Source: CAKRJP01 sp963634745
GTDB lineage: Bacteria; Bacillota; Clostridia; Lachnospirales; Lachnospiraceae
NCBI GenBank assembly: GCA_963634745.1
Contig: CAVHCX010000008.1
Span: 1 to 64,000, forward strand
Reading direction: 5' to 3'
DNA: 64,000 nucleotides
A program made the position numbers and the translations under genes. Below the pieces are notes generated by a model. That model was given only the letters and a program-made list of their open reading frames with translations. It was not told the origin of the DNA and did not search any database. Numbering within the stretch: the first letter of the stretch is position 1; every line of letters begins with the position of its first letter. Positions 51,547-60,779 of this stretch are shown one piece after another.

Positions 51547-52560
51547 TCAAAGGTTTTCCCTTATTTTTATAATGTGCTCCACGAAATTTAATTCTTCTTT
51601 TGGTTCTACCCCGGAGGTCAGATATTCGAAAAGCAGGTCTAGGGACTTGCTTCCCTGCTTGTAGGGCATCTGGCTGATGGTGGTGGAAATCACCCCTTCT
51701 TCCAACATTTCTTTGGTGGTAGGCACATCGTCGAAGGTAATAACCTTCATCTTTCTCTTGCTTTCTTTAATAGCTCGACATCCCCCGAATACGCCTGCGG
51801 CGACAAAGAAAATGGCGTTGATCTCCGGGTGATCCTTTAGCATATCTCTGGTCAGGGCATAGCTTTCGAATTCATCGTCGTGATTTTCTGCGATTTGGCA
51901 AATCTGGATCGAAGGATAGCGACTCTCAATGGTCTCTTGAAGGCCTCGGATCCTCTCGGAGTGACAGAGGACTTTTTCGGAACCGCTGATGATCCCGAGC
52001 TTCATGTCACCCTCGGACATGAGGGATAGTAGGCCTGCCACCATGGCTCCGCCTTTAAAGTAGTCGCTTCCTACATAGGCCATACGCTTGGAACCGCTAA
52101 TATCGGTATTTACAGTCACCACAGGAATTCCAAGGTCTACCAGCTGGTCGATTTTTTCCTGGATGCTGGGATCATTGTAGGGGGCCAGCATAAGGCCGTG
52201 AACCCCTTCTTTTAGGAGTTCGTCGATGGCTAAGAGTTGGGCAGTGGCATCAAATTCTACACGTCTTGTAATGGTAGCAACCCCATAATCCTTTAATTCT
52301 TTAGCTTTTTCCTGGACTCCCTGGCTGACCTCATCAAAGAAGGGGTTGTCCTTGGAAAATAGAATCACTCCTATTTTATATTTTTTCTTTTGCGCAGCTA
52401 GGGCAATGCCGGCTCGGTTGGGCCTATAATCCAGTGCCTTGGCAATTTCTTTTATTTTCTCTGCAGTCTGGGGGCTTACACCGCTTCGGTTATTTAAAAC
52501 CCGGTCAACGGTGCCTCTTGAGACCCCTGCCAGATCTGCAATGTCTTTAATCGTGGTCAT
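51547..52560 (-). CDS. LacI-family repressor of the pentose locus
   Basis: A 337-residue LacI/GalR regulator. The helix-turn-helix is TIKDIADLAGVSRGTVDRVLNN at the N-terminus with hinge residues in YRPNRAGIALA about 50, followed by a periplasmic-binding-type sugar-sensing domain (ILFSKDNPFFDE; DISGSKRMAYVGSDYFKGG). The sensor half resembles ribose/xylose-binding proteins, fitting the pentose genes alongside. It is divergent from xylB; two related operators lie in the gap, one near its own start, so autoregulation plus xylB repression is likely. Confidence 0.9.
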   Translation of the reverse strand: MTTIKDIADLAGVSRGTVDRVLNNRSGVSPQTAEKIKEIAKALDYRPNRAGIALAAQKKKYKIGVILFSKDNPFFDEVSQGVQEKAKELKDYGVATITRRVEFDATAQLLAIDELLKEGVHGLMLAPYNDPSIQEKIDQLVDLGIPVVTVNTDISGSKRMAYVGSDYFKGGAMVAGLLSLMSEGDMKLGIISGSEKVLCHSERIRGLQETIESRYPSIQICQIAENHDDEFESYALTRDMLKDHPEINAIFFVAAGVFGGCRAIKESKRKMKVITFDDVPTTKEMLEEGVISTTISQMPYKQGSKSLDLLFEYLTSGVEPKEELNFVEHIIKIRENL

Positions 52561-52657
52561 ATACTTCCTCGCTGTCTGAATATCTGATTCATATTCTATC
52601 CGTTTCTTCTTATGCTAATTATGGCATATTTGTCAGAAAAGTGTCAAATTTTTGCTT

Positions 52658-52673
52658 GCGTGTTCGTGCACGC
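52658..52673. promoter_or_regulatory. Second LacI-type operator, near the regulator gene
   Basis: GCGTGTTCGTGCACGC is an imperfect 16-bp palindrome agreeing at 12 of 16 positions with the xylB operator. It lies about 100 bp upstream of the regulator start. Confidence 0.6.
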
Positions 52674-52806
52674 TAACCGGGCTTTCTTGGGCTGAATCCT
52701 ATGAAAACTTCACAGAAAAAAGGCTGGTTTTATTAGAAAAACAGGAGGGCATTTAGATGACTTTCACAAAAATACATATTTTGACAGAAAATTTATGGCA
52801 AGCATG

Positions 52807-52838
52807 TTGAAAAAAGCTCCGGAAAAGGGTAATATAAT
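52807..52838 (+). promoter_or_regulatory. Promoter of the xylB operon
   Basis: TTGAAA (52807-52812) is followed after 17 bp by TAATAT (52830-52835); TATAAT at 52833-52838 overlaps it with a 20-bp spacer. The operator begins eight bases after. The rest of 52561-52806 is AT-rich and holds no gene. Confidence 0.6.
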
Positions 52839-52845
52839 AACAACG

Positions 52846-52861
52846 ACGTGCACGTGCACGT
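52846..52861. promoter_or_regulatory. LacI-type operator at the xylB transcription start
   Basis: ACGTGCACGTGCACGT is a perfect 16-bp palindrome with a central CG, the typical LacI/GalR operator form. It sits at the expected +1 region of xylB, so binding would block initiation. Confidence 0.78.
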
Positions 52862-52890
52862 AAAAGCACGAAAATTAAGGAGGATGAATT

Positions 52891-54360
52891 ATGCTGTATA
52901 TTGGCGTGGACTTGGGTACTTCAGCAGTAAAGCTTCTGTTGATGAACGGAGAAGGAAAGATTCAGAAGATTGTATCAAAAGAGTATCCCTTGTATTTCCC
53001 AAATCCGGGATGGTCTGAGCAAAAGCCGGAAGACTGGTGGAAAGGAACCATGGAGGGCTTAGAAGAACTTCTGTCTGAGTGTGATAAGAGTCAGGTGGCA
53101 GGTATTAGCTTCGGAGGACAGATGCATGGACTGGTAATCTTAGACAAGGATGACAATGTAATCCGCCCGGCCCTTCTGTGGAATGATGGCCGTACTTACG
53201 AAGAATGCGATTATTTAAATAATGTGATCGGTAAAGACAAGTTATCTGAATATACGGCTAATATTTCCTTTACAGGATTTACAGCACCAAAGATTCTTTG
53301 GATCAAGAATAAGGAGCCAGAGAATTTCGCAAAGATTGCAAAGATCATGCTTCCAAAAGATTACATTGCTTATAAGCTGACAGGAGTTCACTGTACCGAT
53401 GTTTCGGACGCTTCCGGAATGTTGCTGTTCGATGTTAAGAATCGTAAATGGTCTGAGGAAATGTGTGAGATCTGTGGAGTGACCCAGGACCAGTTGGCAG
53501 ATGTTTATGAGTCCTATGAATCCGTAGGAACTGTTCTTCCGGAGATCGCGGATGCCCTTGGAATTCCACAAGATGTAAAGGTGGCAGCCGGAGCGGGAGA
53601 CAATGCGGCGGCAGCTGTTGGAACTGGAACTGTCGGAGACGGAATGTGCAACATTTCCCTGGGAACCAGCGGAACCATTTTCATTTCTTCAGAGAAATTT
53701 GGAGTAGATAAAAATAATGCCCTTCATGCCTTTGCCCATGCAGATGGCCACTATCATTTGATGGGATGTATGCTTAGCGCTGCTTCCTGCAACAAGTGGT
53801 GGATGGATGAAATCATTAAAACCAAGGATTATGGCAAGGAGCAGGAGAATATTACAAAGCTTGGAGAAAATCACGTATACTTCCTTCCATATCTTATGGG
53901 AGAGCGCTCTCCTCACAATAATCCGAATGCAAGAGCAACCTTTATCGGAATGACCATGGATACTACAAGAGAAGACATGACCCAGGCTGTGCTTGAAGGC
54001 GTTGCTTTCGGACTTCGTGATTCCTTGGAAGTTGCAAGATCTCTGGGAATCAAGATTGAGCGTACCAAGATCTGTGGTGGTGGAGCAAAGAGCCCGCTTT
54101 GGAAACGGATGATCGCTAATATCATGAACCTGAAAGTAGATGTGATCGAATCCGAAGAAGGACCGGCACTGGGAGGTGCTATGTTAGCTGCTGTAGCCTG
54201 CGGAGAATATGAAAGCGTAGAAGCAGCGGCTGAGAAGATCGTAAAGATTGTAGGAACTGTAGAGCCGGAAGCAGATTTAGTAGCAAAATACGAGGAAAGA
54301 TACCAGCAGTTTAAGAAGATTTACCCGGCATGCAAACCGGTTTTTGATGCAATCGTATAG
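52891..54360 (+). CDS. xylB: Xylulokinase, FGGY family
   Basis: A 489-residue FGGY carbohydrate kinase. The N-terminal phosphate loop is VDLGTSAVKLLLM about 5-17; GQMHGLVILD about 76-85 is the substrate-side motif typical of XylB; the C-terminal lobe shows GDNAAAAVGTG about 231 and GGGAKSPLWKRM about 395. Expected reaction: D-xylulose plus ATP to D-xylulose 5-phosphate. First gene of an operon with DUF4867-like and isomerase-type genes, under the LacI operator. AAGGAGG lies just before the ATG. Confidence 0.92.
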   Translation: MLYIGVDLGTSAVKLLLMNGEGKIQKIVSKEYPLYFPNPGWSEQKPEDWWKGTMEGLEELLSECDKSQVAGISFGGQMHGLVILDKDDNVIRPALLWNDGRTYEECDYLNNVIGKDKLSEYTANISFTGFTAPKILWIKNKEPENFAKIAKIMLPKDYIAYKLTGVHCTDVSDASGMLLFDVKNRKWSEEMCEICGVTQDQLADVYESYESVGTVLPEIADALGIPQDVKVAAGAGDNAAAAVGTGTVGDGMCNISLGTSGTIFISSEKFGVDKNNALHAFAHADGHYHLMGCMLSAASCNKWWMDEIIKTKDYGKEQENITKLGENHVYFLPYLMGERSPHNNPNARATFIGMTMDTTREDMTQAVLEGVAFGLRDSLEVARSLGIKIERTKICGGGAKSPLWKRMIANIMNLKVDVIESEEGPALGGAMLAAVACGEYESVEAAAEKIVKIVGTVEPEADLVAKYEERYQQFKKIYPACKPVFDAIV

Positions 54361-54391
54361 TTCGTGTTTCATTTAGAAAGGAGAAGATAGC

Positions 54392-55009
54392 ATGGAGATT
54401 AAGAAAGTGACAGACCCATCTTTCCGTAAGTATGGAAAGATCGTGGAGGGGATGGATTTCTCAGGACTTATTAAGGCCCTGGAGGAGAAGACTCCCGCAC
54501 CGGAGGATGTTGTTTACGAGCCATCCATCGAGGCTTTGGAGGCAGACCCGGTTTACGAGGATCTGAAGACTAAGATGTATGGGGAGATGCCCGTCCAGAT
54601 CGGCTATTGCAATGGCAAGAACCATAAGTTAAATGCCTTTGAGTACCACCGGTCCTCAGAGATTAATGTAGCTGCTACCGATGCTATTTTAATTATCGGA
54701 CACCAGCAGGACATTACAGAAGATTTTACTTATGATACATCCTTAGCAGAGGCCTATTTGCTTCCTAAGGGAACCGCTGTGGAAGTATATGCAACCACCC
54801 TTCACTATGCACCTTGCAGTGTGGGAGATGCCGGCTTTAAAGTAGGAATCGTCCTTCCGAAAGAGACCAACTATCCTTTGGAGAAGGACCATGAAGGCTG
54901 GGAAGATAAGCTTCTTGCTGCAAAGAATAAGTGGCTCATCGGACATCCGGAAGGAGGATTGCCGGAGGGTAGCTACATCGGACTTATTGGAGAAAATTTA
55001 GAAGTATAA
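54392..55009 (+). CDS. DUF4867-like cupin-type protein, putative sugar isomerase or epimerase
   Basis: A 205-residue protein resembling the DUF4867 family. The central region looks like a cupin: YHRSSEINVAATD (His about 89, Glu about 93), AEAYLLPKGTAVEVYATTLHYAPC (Glu about 120, Pro-x-Gly turn, His about 136), so two His and two Glu could bind one metal. No catalytic role is established to my knowledge. It is 31 bp after xylB and 41 bp before an isomerase-type gene, so it likely handles a sugar or sugar phosphate in this pathway. Confidence 0.7.
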   Translation: MEIKKVTDPSFRKYGKIVEGMDFSGLIKALEEKTPAPEDVVYEPSIEALEADPVYEDLKTKMYGEMPVQIGYCNGKNHKLNAFEYHRSSEINVAATDAILIIGHQQDITEDFTYDTSLAEAYLLPKGTAVEVYATTLHYAPCSVGDAGFKVGIVLPKETNYPLEKDHEGWEDKLLAAKNKWLIGHPEGGLPEGSYIGLIGENLEV

Positions 55010-55050
55010 AAATATAAAACATAAAACATAAGTTAAAGGAGAATGTAATC

Positions 55051-56532
55051 ATGAAAAATTTACCTGAAGTAAAACTTGGTATTGTTGCTGTAAGCCGTGA
55101 CTGTTTCCCAATCGAGCTGTCAGAGAAGAGACGGTCTGCAATTAAGGCTGCTTACAAGGGAGAACTTTATGAATGTCCGGTTACAGTTGAGAATGAGCTG
55201 GATATGGAAAAGGCTGTTGAGGATGTTACAAAGGCAGAGTGTAATGCTTTGGTTGTATTCCTTGGAAACTTTGGACCAGAGACTCCGGAGACTCTTATTG
55301 CTGAGAAGTTTGACGGACCTTGCATGTTCGTTGCAGCTGCAGAGGGAGACGGAGACATGATCAATGGTCGTGGCGATGCTTACTGCGGAATGTTAAACTG
55401 CTCTTACAACTTAAAGATGCGTCATCTTGAGGCTTATATTCCGGAGTATCCGGTAGGAACTGCAGACGATATTGCTACAATGATCGCTGAGTTCGTTCCG
55501 ATCGCCCGTGCAGTCATCGGTGTTCGTAACTTAAAGATTATTACTTTTGGACCACGTCCACAGGATTTCTTCGCTTGTAATGCACCGATTAAGGGACTCT
55601 ATGAGTTGGGTGTTGAGATTGAGGAGAACTCAGAGCTTGATCTTTTAGTTGCTTACAATGAGCATGAAAATGATCCTCGTATCCCGGAGGTTTGCGCTGA
55701 GATGGCAGCAGAGATGGGAGAAGGAAAATACTATGAAGATTTAAATGCAAGAATGGCACAGTTTGAGCTTACCCTTCTTGACTGGGCTGAGGCTCACAAG
55801 GGATCTAAGAAATATGTAGCTTTTGCTGACAAGTGCTGGCCGGCCTTCCCATCCCAGTTTGGATTTGAGCCATGCTATGTAAACAGCCGTTTGGTAGCTA
55901 AGGGAATTCCGGTATCCTGTGAGGTTGATATTTACGGAGCTTTGAGTGAGTATATCGGACTTTGCATTTCTGATGATGCAGTTACCTTACTTGACATTAA
56001 CAACTCTGTTCCTCAGTACATTTACGATGAGGATATCAAAGGAAAATATGATTATAAGCTGACAGATACTTTCATGGGCTTCCACTGTGGAAATACTCCT
56101 TCCTGCAAGATGTGCGATTCCAGAGCTGTTAAGTATCAGCTGATCCAGCACAGACTCTTAGAGCCTGCAGGATCTGAGCCTGACTTTACCAGAGGAACTC
56201 TTGAGGGAGATATCGCAGCATCTGATATTACCTTCTATCGTTTACAGTGCAACTCTGACGGAGAATTGGTTTCTTACGTAGCAGAGGGAGAGGTTTTGGA
56301 TGTACCAACCAGATCCTTCGGAGGAATCGGTATCTTCGCTATTAAGGAAATGGGAAGATTCTATCGCCACGTATTGATCCAGGGTAACTTCCCGCATCAC
56401 GGAGCAGTTATGTTTGGTCACTATGGAAAACTCTTCTATGAAGTAGTGAAATTCTTGGGTATCGATGTTAACAAGATTGGCTACAATCAGCCGGCCGGAG
56501 TTAGATATCCTACAGAGAATCCATTTGCATAA
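55051..56532 (+). CDS. L-fucose/L-arabinose isomerase-family protein
   Basis: A 493-residue protein with the two-domain build of the fucose/arabinose isomerase superfamily: an N-terminal alpha/beta half (LVVFLGNFGPETPETLIA about 68-85) and a C-terminal half with metal-ligand candidates (Glu about 293, Asp about 317, and His in FPHHGAVMFGH about 449-459). The aldose-ketose step feeding XylB would be its job. No xylA is seen, so the substrate could be D-xylose, D-arabinose or another pentose; in classical pathways xylulose does not arise from a fucose isomerase-type enzyme. A terminator follows. Confidence 0.75.
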   Translation: MKNLPEVKLGIVAVSRDCFPIELSEKRRSAIKAAYKGELYECPVTVENELDMEKAVEDVTKAECNALVVFLGNFGPETPETLIAEKFDGPCMFVAAAEGDGDMINGRGDAYCGMLNCSYNLKMRHLEAYIPEYPVGTADDIATMIAEFVPIARAVIGVRNLKIITFGPRPQDFFACNAPIKGLYELGVEIEENSELDLLVAYNEHENDPRIPEVCAEMAAEMGEGKYYEDLNARMAQFELTLLDWAEAHKGSKKYVAFADKCWPAFPSQFGFEPCYVNSRLVAKGIPVSCEVDIYGALSEYIGLCISDDAVTLLDINNSVPQYIYDEDIKGKYDYKLTDTFMGFHCGNTPSCKMCDSRAVKYQLIQHRLLEPAGSEPDFTRGTLEGDIAASDITFYRLQCNSDGELVSYVAEGEVLDVPTRSFGGIGIFAIKEMGRFYRHVLIQGNFPHHGAVMFGHYGKLFYEVVKFLGIDVNKIGYNQPAGVRYPTENPFA

Positions 56533-56583
56533 AGATTTTTGTGGGTTGGGAAATGAGTATTGACCCAAGCATCATAGAATGAT

Positions 56584-56622
56584 AAAAAAGGGCATGGGAC
56601 GTGGGGTCCATTGCCCTTTTTT
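56584..56622 (+). terminator. Intrinsic terminator after the isomerase gene
   Basis: Stem aaaagggcatgga-like/tccattgcccttttt with minor mismatches, then T6. Confidence 0.8.
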
Positions 56623-56673
56623 GCATAAATGAGTATACTAGAGGCATAAAAAGGAAAGCGTTTGGGATCGATC

Positions 56674-57690
56674 ATGAAGAAAAAAGTTTTGATTAACAGC
56701 TTGATTGGAATACTTCTTTTGGTATTTTTGCTGGTGCTTGGAAGAAGCATTTTTCTGAGTAGCAAAACTGCAAAAACAAGCTCCACAAAATATGACAGGC
56801 ATTATGCTATGATTACCGGGACCGGAGATGACGAATTTTGGGACAAGGTTTATGCCAGTGCCAGGGCCCAGGGCAAAAAAAGCGGCGCCTATGTCGAGCG
56901 CTTTGGAAGCAATCTTTCAGAAGCAAATTCCAGAAATGAGCTCTTGCAAATGGCTATTTGGGCAGACGTGGATGGGATTATTGTATCCGCAGATGAGGAT
57001 AGCGAGACCATAGATCTTATCGACAAGGCAGTGAGTGACGGCATTCCTGTAGTGACAGTTTTAAATGATTCTACAGGAAGCACCAGACAGTGCTTTGTGG
57101 GAAATAATAGCTATAACCTAGGTCAGGAATATGGGGCTCAGATACAAAAACTATTGGAAACCAGGGCTTCTATAACAGAGGAGGATCCTGCTACCGTCCT
57201 GGTACTTTTGGACCAAAACGGATTGGATAGCAGCCAGAACCTGATCCTCTTAGGCATCCGAGAAACCCTGGAAAAAAATTTGGGAGCCGACTATCCGGTG
57301 CAGGTAAAGACCAAGCTGGTGGACAATGGTGGAGAATTTAGCTCTGAGGAATCCATTCGAGATATTTTCTTAGTGAAAGATGATGAGCTTCCGGATATTT
57401 GCGTATGCTTAAGTGAACTCTATACCCGGTGTGCCTACCAGGCAGTGGTAGATTATAACAAGGTTGGTACCGTGGATATCTTAGGATATTATGATTCCAA
57501 GGAGATCCTAGAGGGAGTATCCAAAGGAATTGTCGCTTCCACCATTTCTATCGATACCAAACAGATGGGAAGGGACTGTGTGAAGGCCTTGGAGGAATAC
57601 AATGAGACGGGTTATACCAATGGCTATATGTCCGTGGATACCTCTTTCATCGACAGTACGGAGGCTTCAAAACTCCTGAAAGAGCAGTAG
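56674..57690 (+). CDS. Membrane-anchored periplasmic-binding-type sugar sensor (first)
   Basis: A 338-residue protein with one N-terminal membrane helix (about 8-28) and no lipobox, followed by a type-1 periplasmic-binding domain (sugar-binding PBP like XylF/RbsB: YAMITGTGDDEFWDKV, DGIIVSADEDSE, GIPVVTVLNDS). It lies nine bases upstream of a LytS/YesM-type kinase. In Clostridium beijerinckii the anchored XylFII protein senses xylose and activates the kinase LytS; this protein fits that role. The ATG at 56674 is used; a TTG four codons upstream is closer to the AAGGAAAG site. Confidence 0.8.
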   Translation: MKKKVLINSLIGILLLVFLLVLGRSIFLSSKTAKTSSTKYDRHYAMITGTGDDEFWDKVYASARAQGKKSGAYVERFGSNLSEANSRNELLQMAIWADVDGIIVSADEDSETIDLIDKAVSDGIPVVTVLNDSTGSTRQCFVGNNSYNLGQEYGAQIQKLLETRASITEEDPATVLVLLDQNGLDSSQNLILLGIRETLEKNLGADYPVQVKTKLVDNGGEFSSEESIRDIFLVKDDELPDICVCLSELYTRCAYQAVVDYNKVGTVDILGYYDSKEILEGVSKGIVASTISIDTKQMGRDCVKALEEYNETGYTNGYMSVDTSFIDSTEASKLLKEQ

Positions 57691-57699
57691 GAGGTGTCT

Positions 57700-59193
57700 A
57701 TGGGAAAACATTATTTATCGAATCGTTGGAAATCTATGACCCTTCAGGCAAAATTAACGTCTATGTTTATCTTTGCAGCTGTGGTGATCCTGGCTGTCAA
57801 TGTGGTCATGTATATTGTAATAAATGAAATGACCGGCCGGGTGGAAAATGTCTACAAAAGTAACGTAAGCCTAAATGACTTATCCGAGGACTTAGAAAAG
57901 CTCCAGTCTAACATGGAAGAATATTTGCAGACCAGAAGTTCGGATGCTATGGAGGAGTATTATAGAAGTGAACAGGAGTACCGCACCAGCATCGAGGGCT
58001 TAAATGTCAGCATTTCGGATGATGAAACCCTCATCACGGAGAAAAATATCCATGCCCTTTCCGAGTCCTATTTAAACCTGACGGCGGGAGTTATCCAGGC
58101 CAAGCGTGGTAGAAATGTAGAAAAATATAGCAAGCTCTATGAGCAGGCCAGCAGCCTTTATGATAAGATTAATTCCTATATCTATAGCTTGAACAATCAA
58201 CAGTTTAAGGGAAATTCCCAGACCTATCAGGAACTGATCCGGTCCATGCGCTACATGGAAGTCTTTAGTATTTTGATCCTGGTCCTTGTCATGATGGGAA
58301 ATATTTGTCTGATTATTACCAGCACCCGCAGTGTGACGGAGCCCCTAAAGAGGCTTTCTCATGCCGCGGATGAAGTGGCAGGAGGAAATTTTGACTTAGA
58401 GGAAATCCCTGTGGAAAACTATGACGAAGTGGGGAATGTAACCCGGGCATTTAATCAGATGGTGGAAAGTATCCGCAATTATATCGAGAAACTTCGGCTT
58501 ACCATGGAGCGAGAGCTTCAGATGCAAAATCATTTAAAGGATGCCCAGCTTAAATACTTGCAGGCCCAGATCAATCCTCATTTTCTTTACAATACCTTAA
58601 ATGCCGGCATGCAGCTGGCTATGATGGAAGGGGCAGAAAGTACAGAGAAACTCTTGGGAAATTTATCTGATTTTTTCCGCTATAATGTAAAAAGAGAAGA
58701 AGGAGATGCCACCTTGGAGGAGGAGATCCGCCTGGTGGACAACTACGTTTATATTTTAAACGTACGATTCTCCGGAGATATCCATTTTGAAAAAGAAATC
58801 GATGAGAGTTTGATCGGAATTCGGGTGCCCAGTATGATTTTGCAGCCCCTGGTGGAGAATGCGGTAAACTACGGAATTCGAAATGTGGACTGGGAAGGAC
58901 ATATCGAATTGTCGGTCTTTAAGGAGAAAGACGAGATCTGCATCAGCGTCTGGGATAACGGCGCCGGCATGGAAGCGGAGAGGATTCAACAGGTTCTAGA
59001 GGGAAAAGCGGGAGAATCGGATTTACGTTCCAGTTCCAACGGTGTGGGAATTCGGAACGTAATGGAGCGCTTGAAATTATATTTTAAGGACCGGGCAAAA
59101 TTTACAATCTTCAGTGAAGGAAAGGATATGGGAACGGAAATTATGATTCGGATTCCAATGAAAGAAGAGGGGGAAGAGGCATGTACCGAGTAA
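57700..59193 (+). CDS. LytS/YesM-family sensor histidine kinase
   Basis: A 497-residue kinase. Membrane helices lie about 20-42 and 185-207 with an extracellular sensor of about 140 residues between; HAMP about 208-262; His_kinase domain with the phosphorylated His in AQINPHFLYNTLN (about 294); HATPase_c with N-box ENAVNYGI and G-boxes DNGAGM and GVGIRNV. Start ATG 57700 follows TAGGAGG. It lies between two sugar-sensor genes and overlaps the response regulator by 13 bp, forming one operon. Confidence 0.9.
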   Translation: MGKHYLSNRWKSMTLQAKLTSMFIFAAVVILAVNVVMYIVINEMTGRVENVYKSNVSLNDLSEDLEKLQSNMEEYLQTRSSDAMEEYYRSEQEYRTSIEGLNVSISDDETLITEKNIHALSESYLNLTAGVIQAKRGRNVEKYSKLYEQASSLYDKINSYIYSLNNQQFKGNSQTYQELIRSMRYMEVFSILILVLVMMGNICLIITSTRSVTEPLKRLSHAADEVAGGNFDLEEIPVENYDEVGNVTRAFNQMVESIRNYIEKLRLTMERELQMQNHLKDAQLKYLQAQINPHFLYNTLNAGMQLAMMEGAESTEKLLGNLSDFFRYNVKREEGDATLEEEIRLVDNYVYILNVRFSGDIHFEKEIDESLIGIRVPSMILQPLVENAVNYGIRNVDWEGHIELSVFKEKDEICISVWDNGAGMEAERIQQVLEGKAGESDLRSSSNGVGIRNVMERLKLYFKDRAKFTIFSEGKDMGTEIMIRIPMKEEGEEACTE

Positions 59194-60779
59194 TGTTAGC
59201 AGATGATGAGGGAATCGTACTGGACTCCCTGACCATGATTATTAACCGAAAATTCCCGGACCAATGCGAGATTCAAACGGCAAAAACCGGCAGAGATGTG
59301 ATCGAGCTGGCAGAAAATTTTCGGCCGGATGTGGCCTTTATGGACATTCAGATGCCCGGCATCAACGGTATTGATGCCATTCGGGAGATTAAGAAAAATA
59401 ATCCTTCCACAGAATTTATTGTCTTGTCTGCCTACGACAAGTTTGACTATGCAAAAGAGGCTATTAATCTTGGGGTTTTAGAATATATGAATAAACCCTT
59501 TCATGCCGATATGATTGAGAGAGTCCTAAACAAGGCCTTTAAAACCGTGGACTCCAGAAAGAAAAAGCGCAGTGACGACCTGAAAATTAAAGAAAAAATG
59601 GAGACCGTCATGCCTATTATCGAGAGCGGCTTTATTTATTCTATTATGTTTCAGGAAGATGTGGAGGAAGAGGTTGAAAATTATAAGCAGCTTCTGGGCA
59701 TTGACTGTGAGACCGGATGTATGCTGGTTGTGACAGTGGGAGATGATCAAAAAGGAAGCCGGATGACCAATGCCGTGGGAGCCAGCATAAGAACCCAGAC
59801 CAATTATAATAAGATCAGAGAGGTCCTAAAGGAGACCTGGCCTTGCATGGTAGGCTCTATTATGTCCAACAAGATTCCGGTATTTCTGCCCATGAAAGAA
59901 GGAAAGATTGATTATGAACAGCGAATTGCTATGATTGATGTCTGCAGGGAGCTGACCAGAAAATTAAAGCGCATGACAGATATTAGCTTCCGTATCGGAA
60001 TCGGTTCGGTCCGAAGCCTGAATGAAAGTATGACCTCCTACGAGGAAGCCAACAAGGCCCTGGCAAATTCCACCGGCAGTGTGGCCCATGTGGACGACCT
60101 TCCCCTGCAATGTCGCTACGATGAGGAGTATCCCCTGGAGCTGGAGCAGGAAATTTTTTCCCATCTAAAAGATGGGAAGAGTGATAAGTGCGGACAGGCA
60201 GCAGAATCCTTCTTTGACTGGATGATCACCTACTATGGGGAGGACAATATGAGCGTAAAGCTCAAAATTCTGGAGTTTGTCCTTTATGCAGAAAATCAGG
60301 CCTATAAAAATGGTGGTATGACCTATCACTTTGAGGAGCGAGAGGATTACTTGCCTCTTATTATGAGCGCGGAGAAAAATAGTGATCTGAAAAATTGGTT
60401 TGTGGATAAAATCAAGACTACCTGCAAGAAGTTAGCGACCAAACAGGAAAATCATGAAAATTTCATGATTGTAAAGGCAAAAGAATATATTCAGGCAAAT
60501 TACCAAAAAGACCTGTCTTTGGACGAGGTCTCAAGACAACTAGACCTTAGCTCCTATTATTTCAGTAAGCTTTTTAAAGAAGAAACCGGAAGTAATTTCC
60601 TGGAGTATGTCACCGGACTTCGGATGGAAAAAGCCAAGGAGCTGCTTTTATCCGAAGATTATAGTATGAAGGAAATCTGCAGCGCCGTAGGCTACAGTGA
60701 CCCTAATTATTTCAGTCGTATTTTTAAGAAAAATATAGGAGTGACTCCTACAGAGTATCGAGAAAGAGAGCGAGTATGA
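59181..60779 (+). CDS. YesN-type response regulator with AraC DNA-binding domain
   Basis: A 532-residue regulator. The receiver domain (1-120) has the acidic pair DD about 8, phospho-Asp in FMDIQMPG (about 55) and the conserved Lys in NKPFH about 104. A middle region of unknown function is followed by an AraC-type double helix-turn-helix at 430-530 (LSLDEVSRQLDLSSYYFSKLFKEETG; SMKEICSAVGYSDPNYFSRIFKK). Probable activator of xylF downstream, where two direct repeats lie at the promoter. It overlaps the next gene by ATGA. Confidence 0.9.
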   Translation: MYRVMLADDEGIVLDSLTMIINRKFPDQCEIQTAKTGRDVIELAENFRPDVAFMDIQMPGINGIDAIREIKKNNPSTEFIVLSAYDKFDYAKEAINLGVLEYMNKPFHADMIERVLNKAFKTVDSRKKKRSDDLKIKEKMETVMPIIESGFIYSIMFQEDVEEEVENYKQLLGIDCETGCMLVVTVGDDQKGSRMTNAVGASIRTQTNYNKIREVLKETWPCMVGSIMSNKIPVFLPMKEGKIDYEQRIAMIDVCRELTRKLKRMTDISFRIGIGSVRSLNESMTSYEEANKALANSTGSVAHVDDLPLQCRYDEEYPLELEQEIFSHLKDGKSDKCGQAAESFFDWMITYYGEDNMSVKLKILEFVLYAENQAYKNGGMTYHFEEREDYLPLIMSAEKNSDLKNWFVDKIKTTCKKLATKQENHENFMIVKAKEYIQANYQKDLSLDEVSRQLDLSSYYFSKLFKEETGSNFLEYVTGLRMEKAKELLLSEDYSMKEICSAVGYSDPNYFSRIFKKNIGVTPTEYRERERV

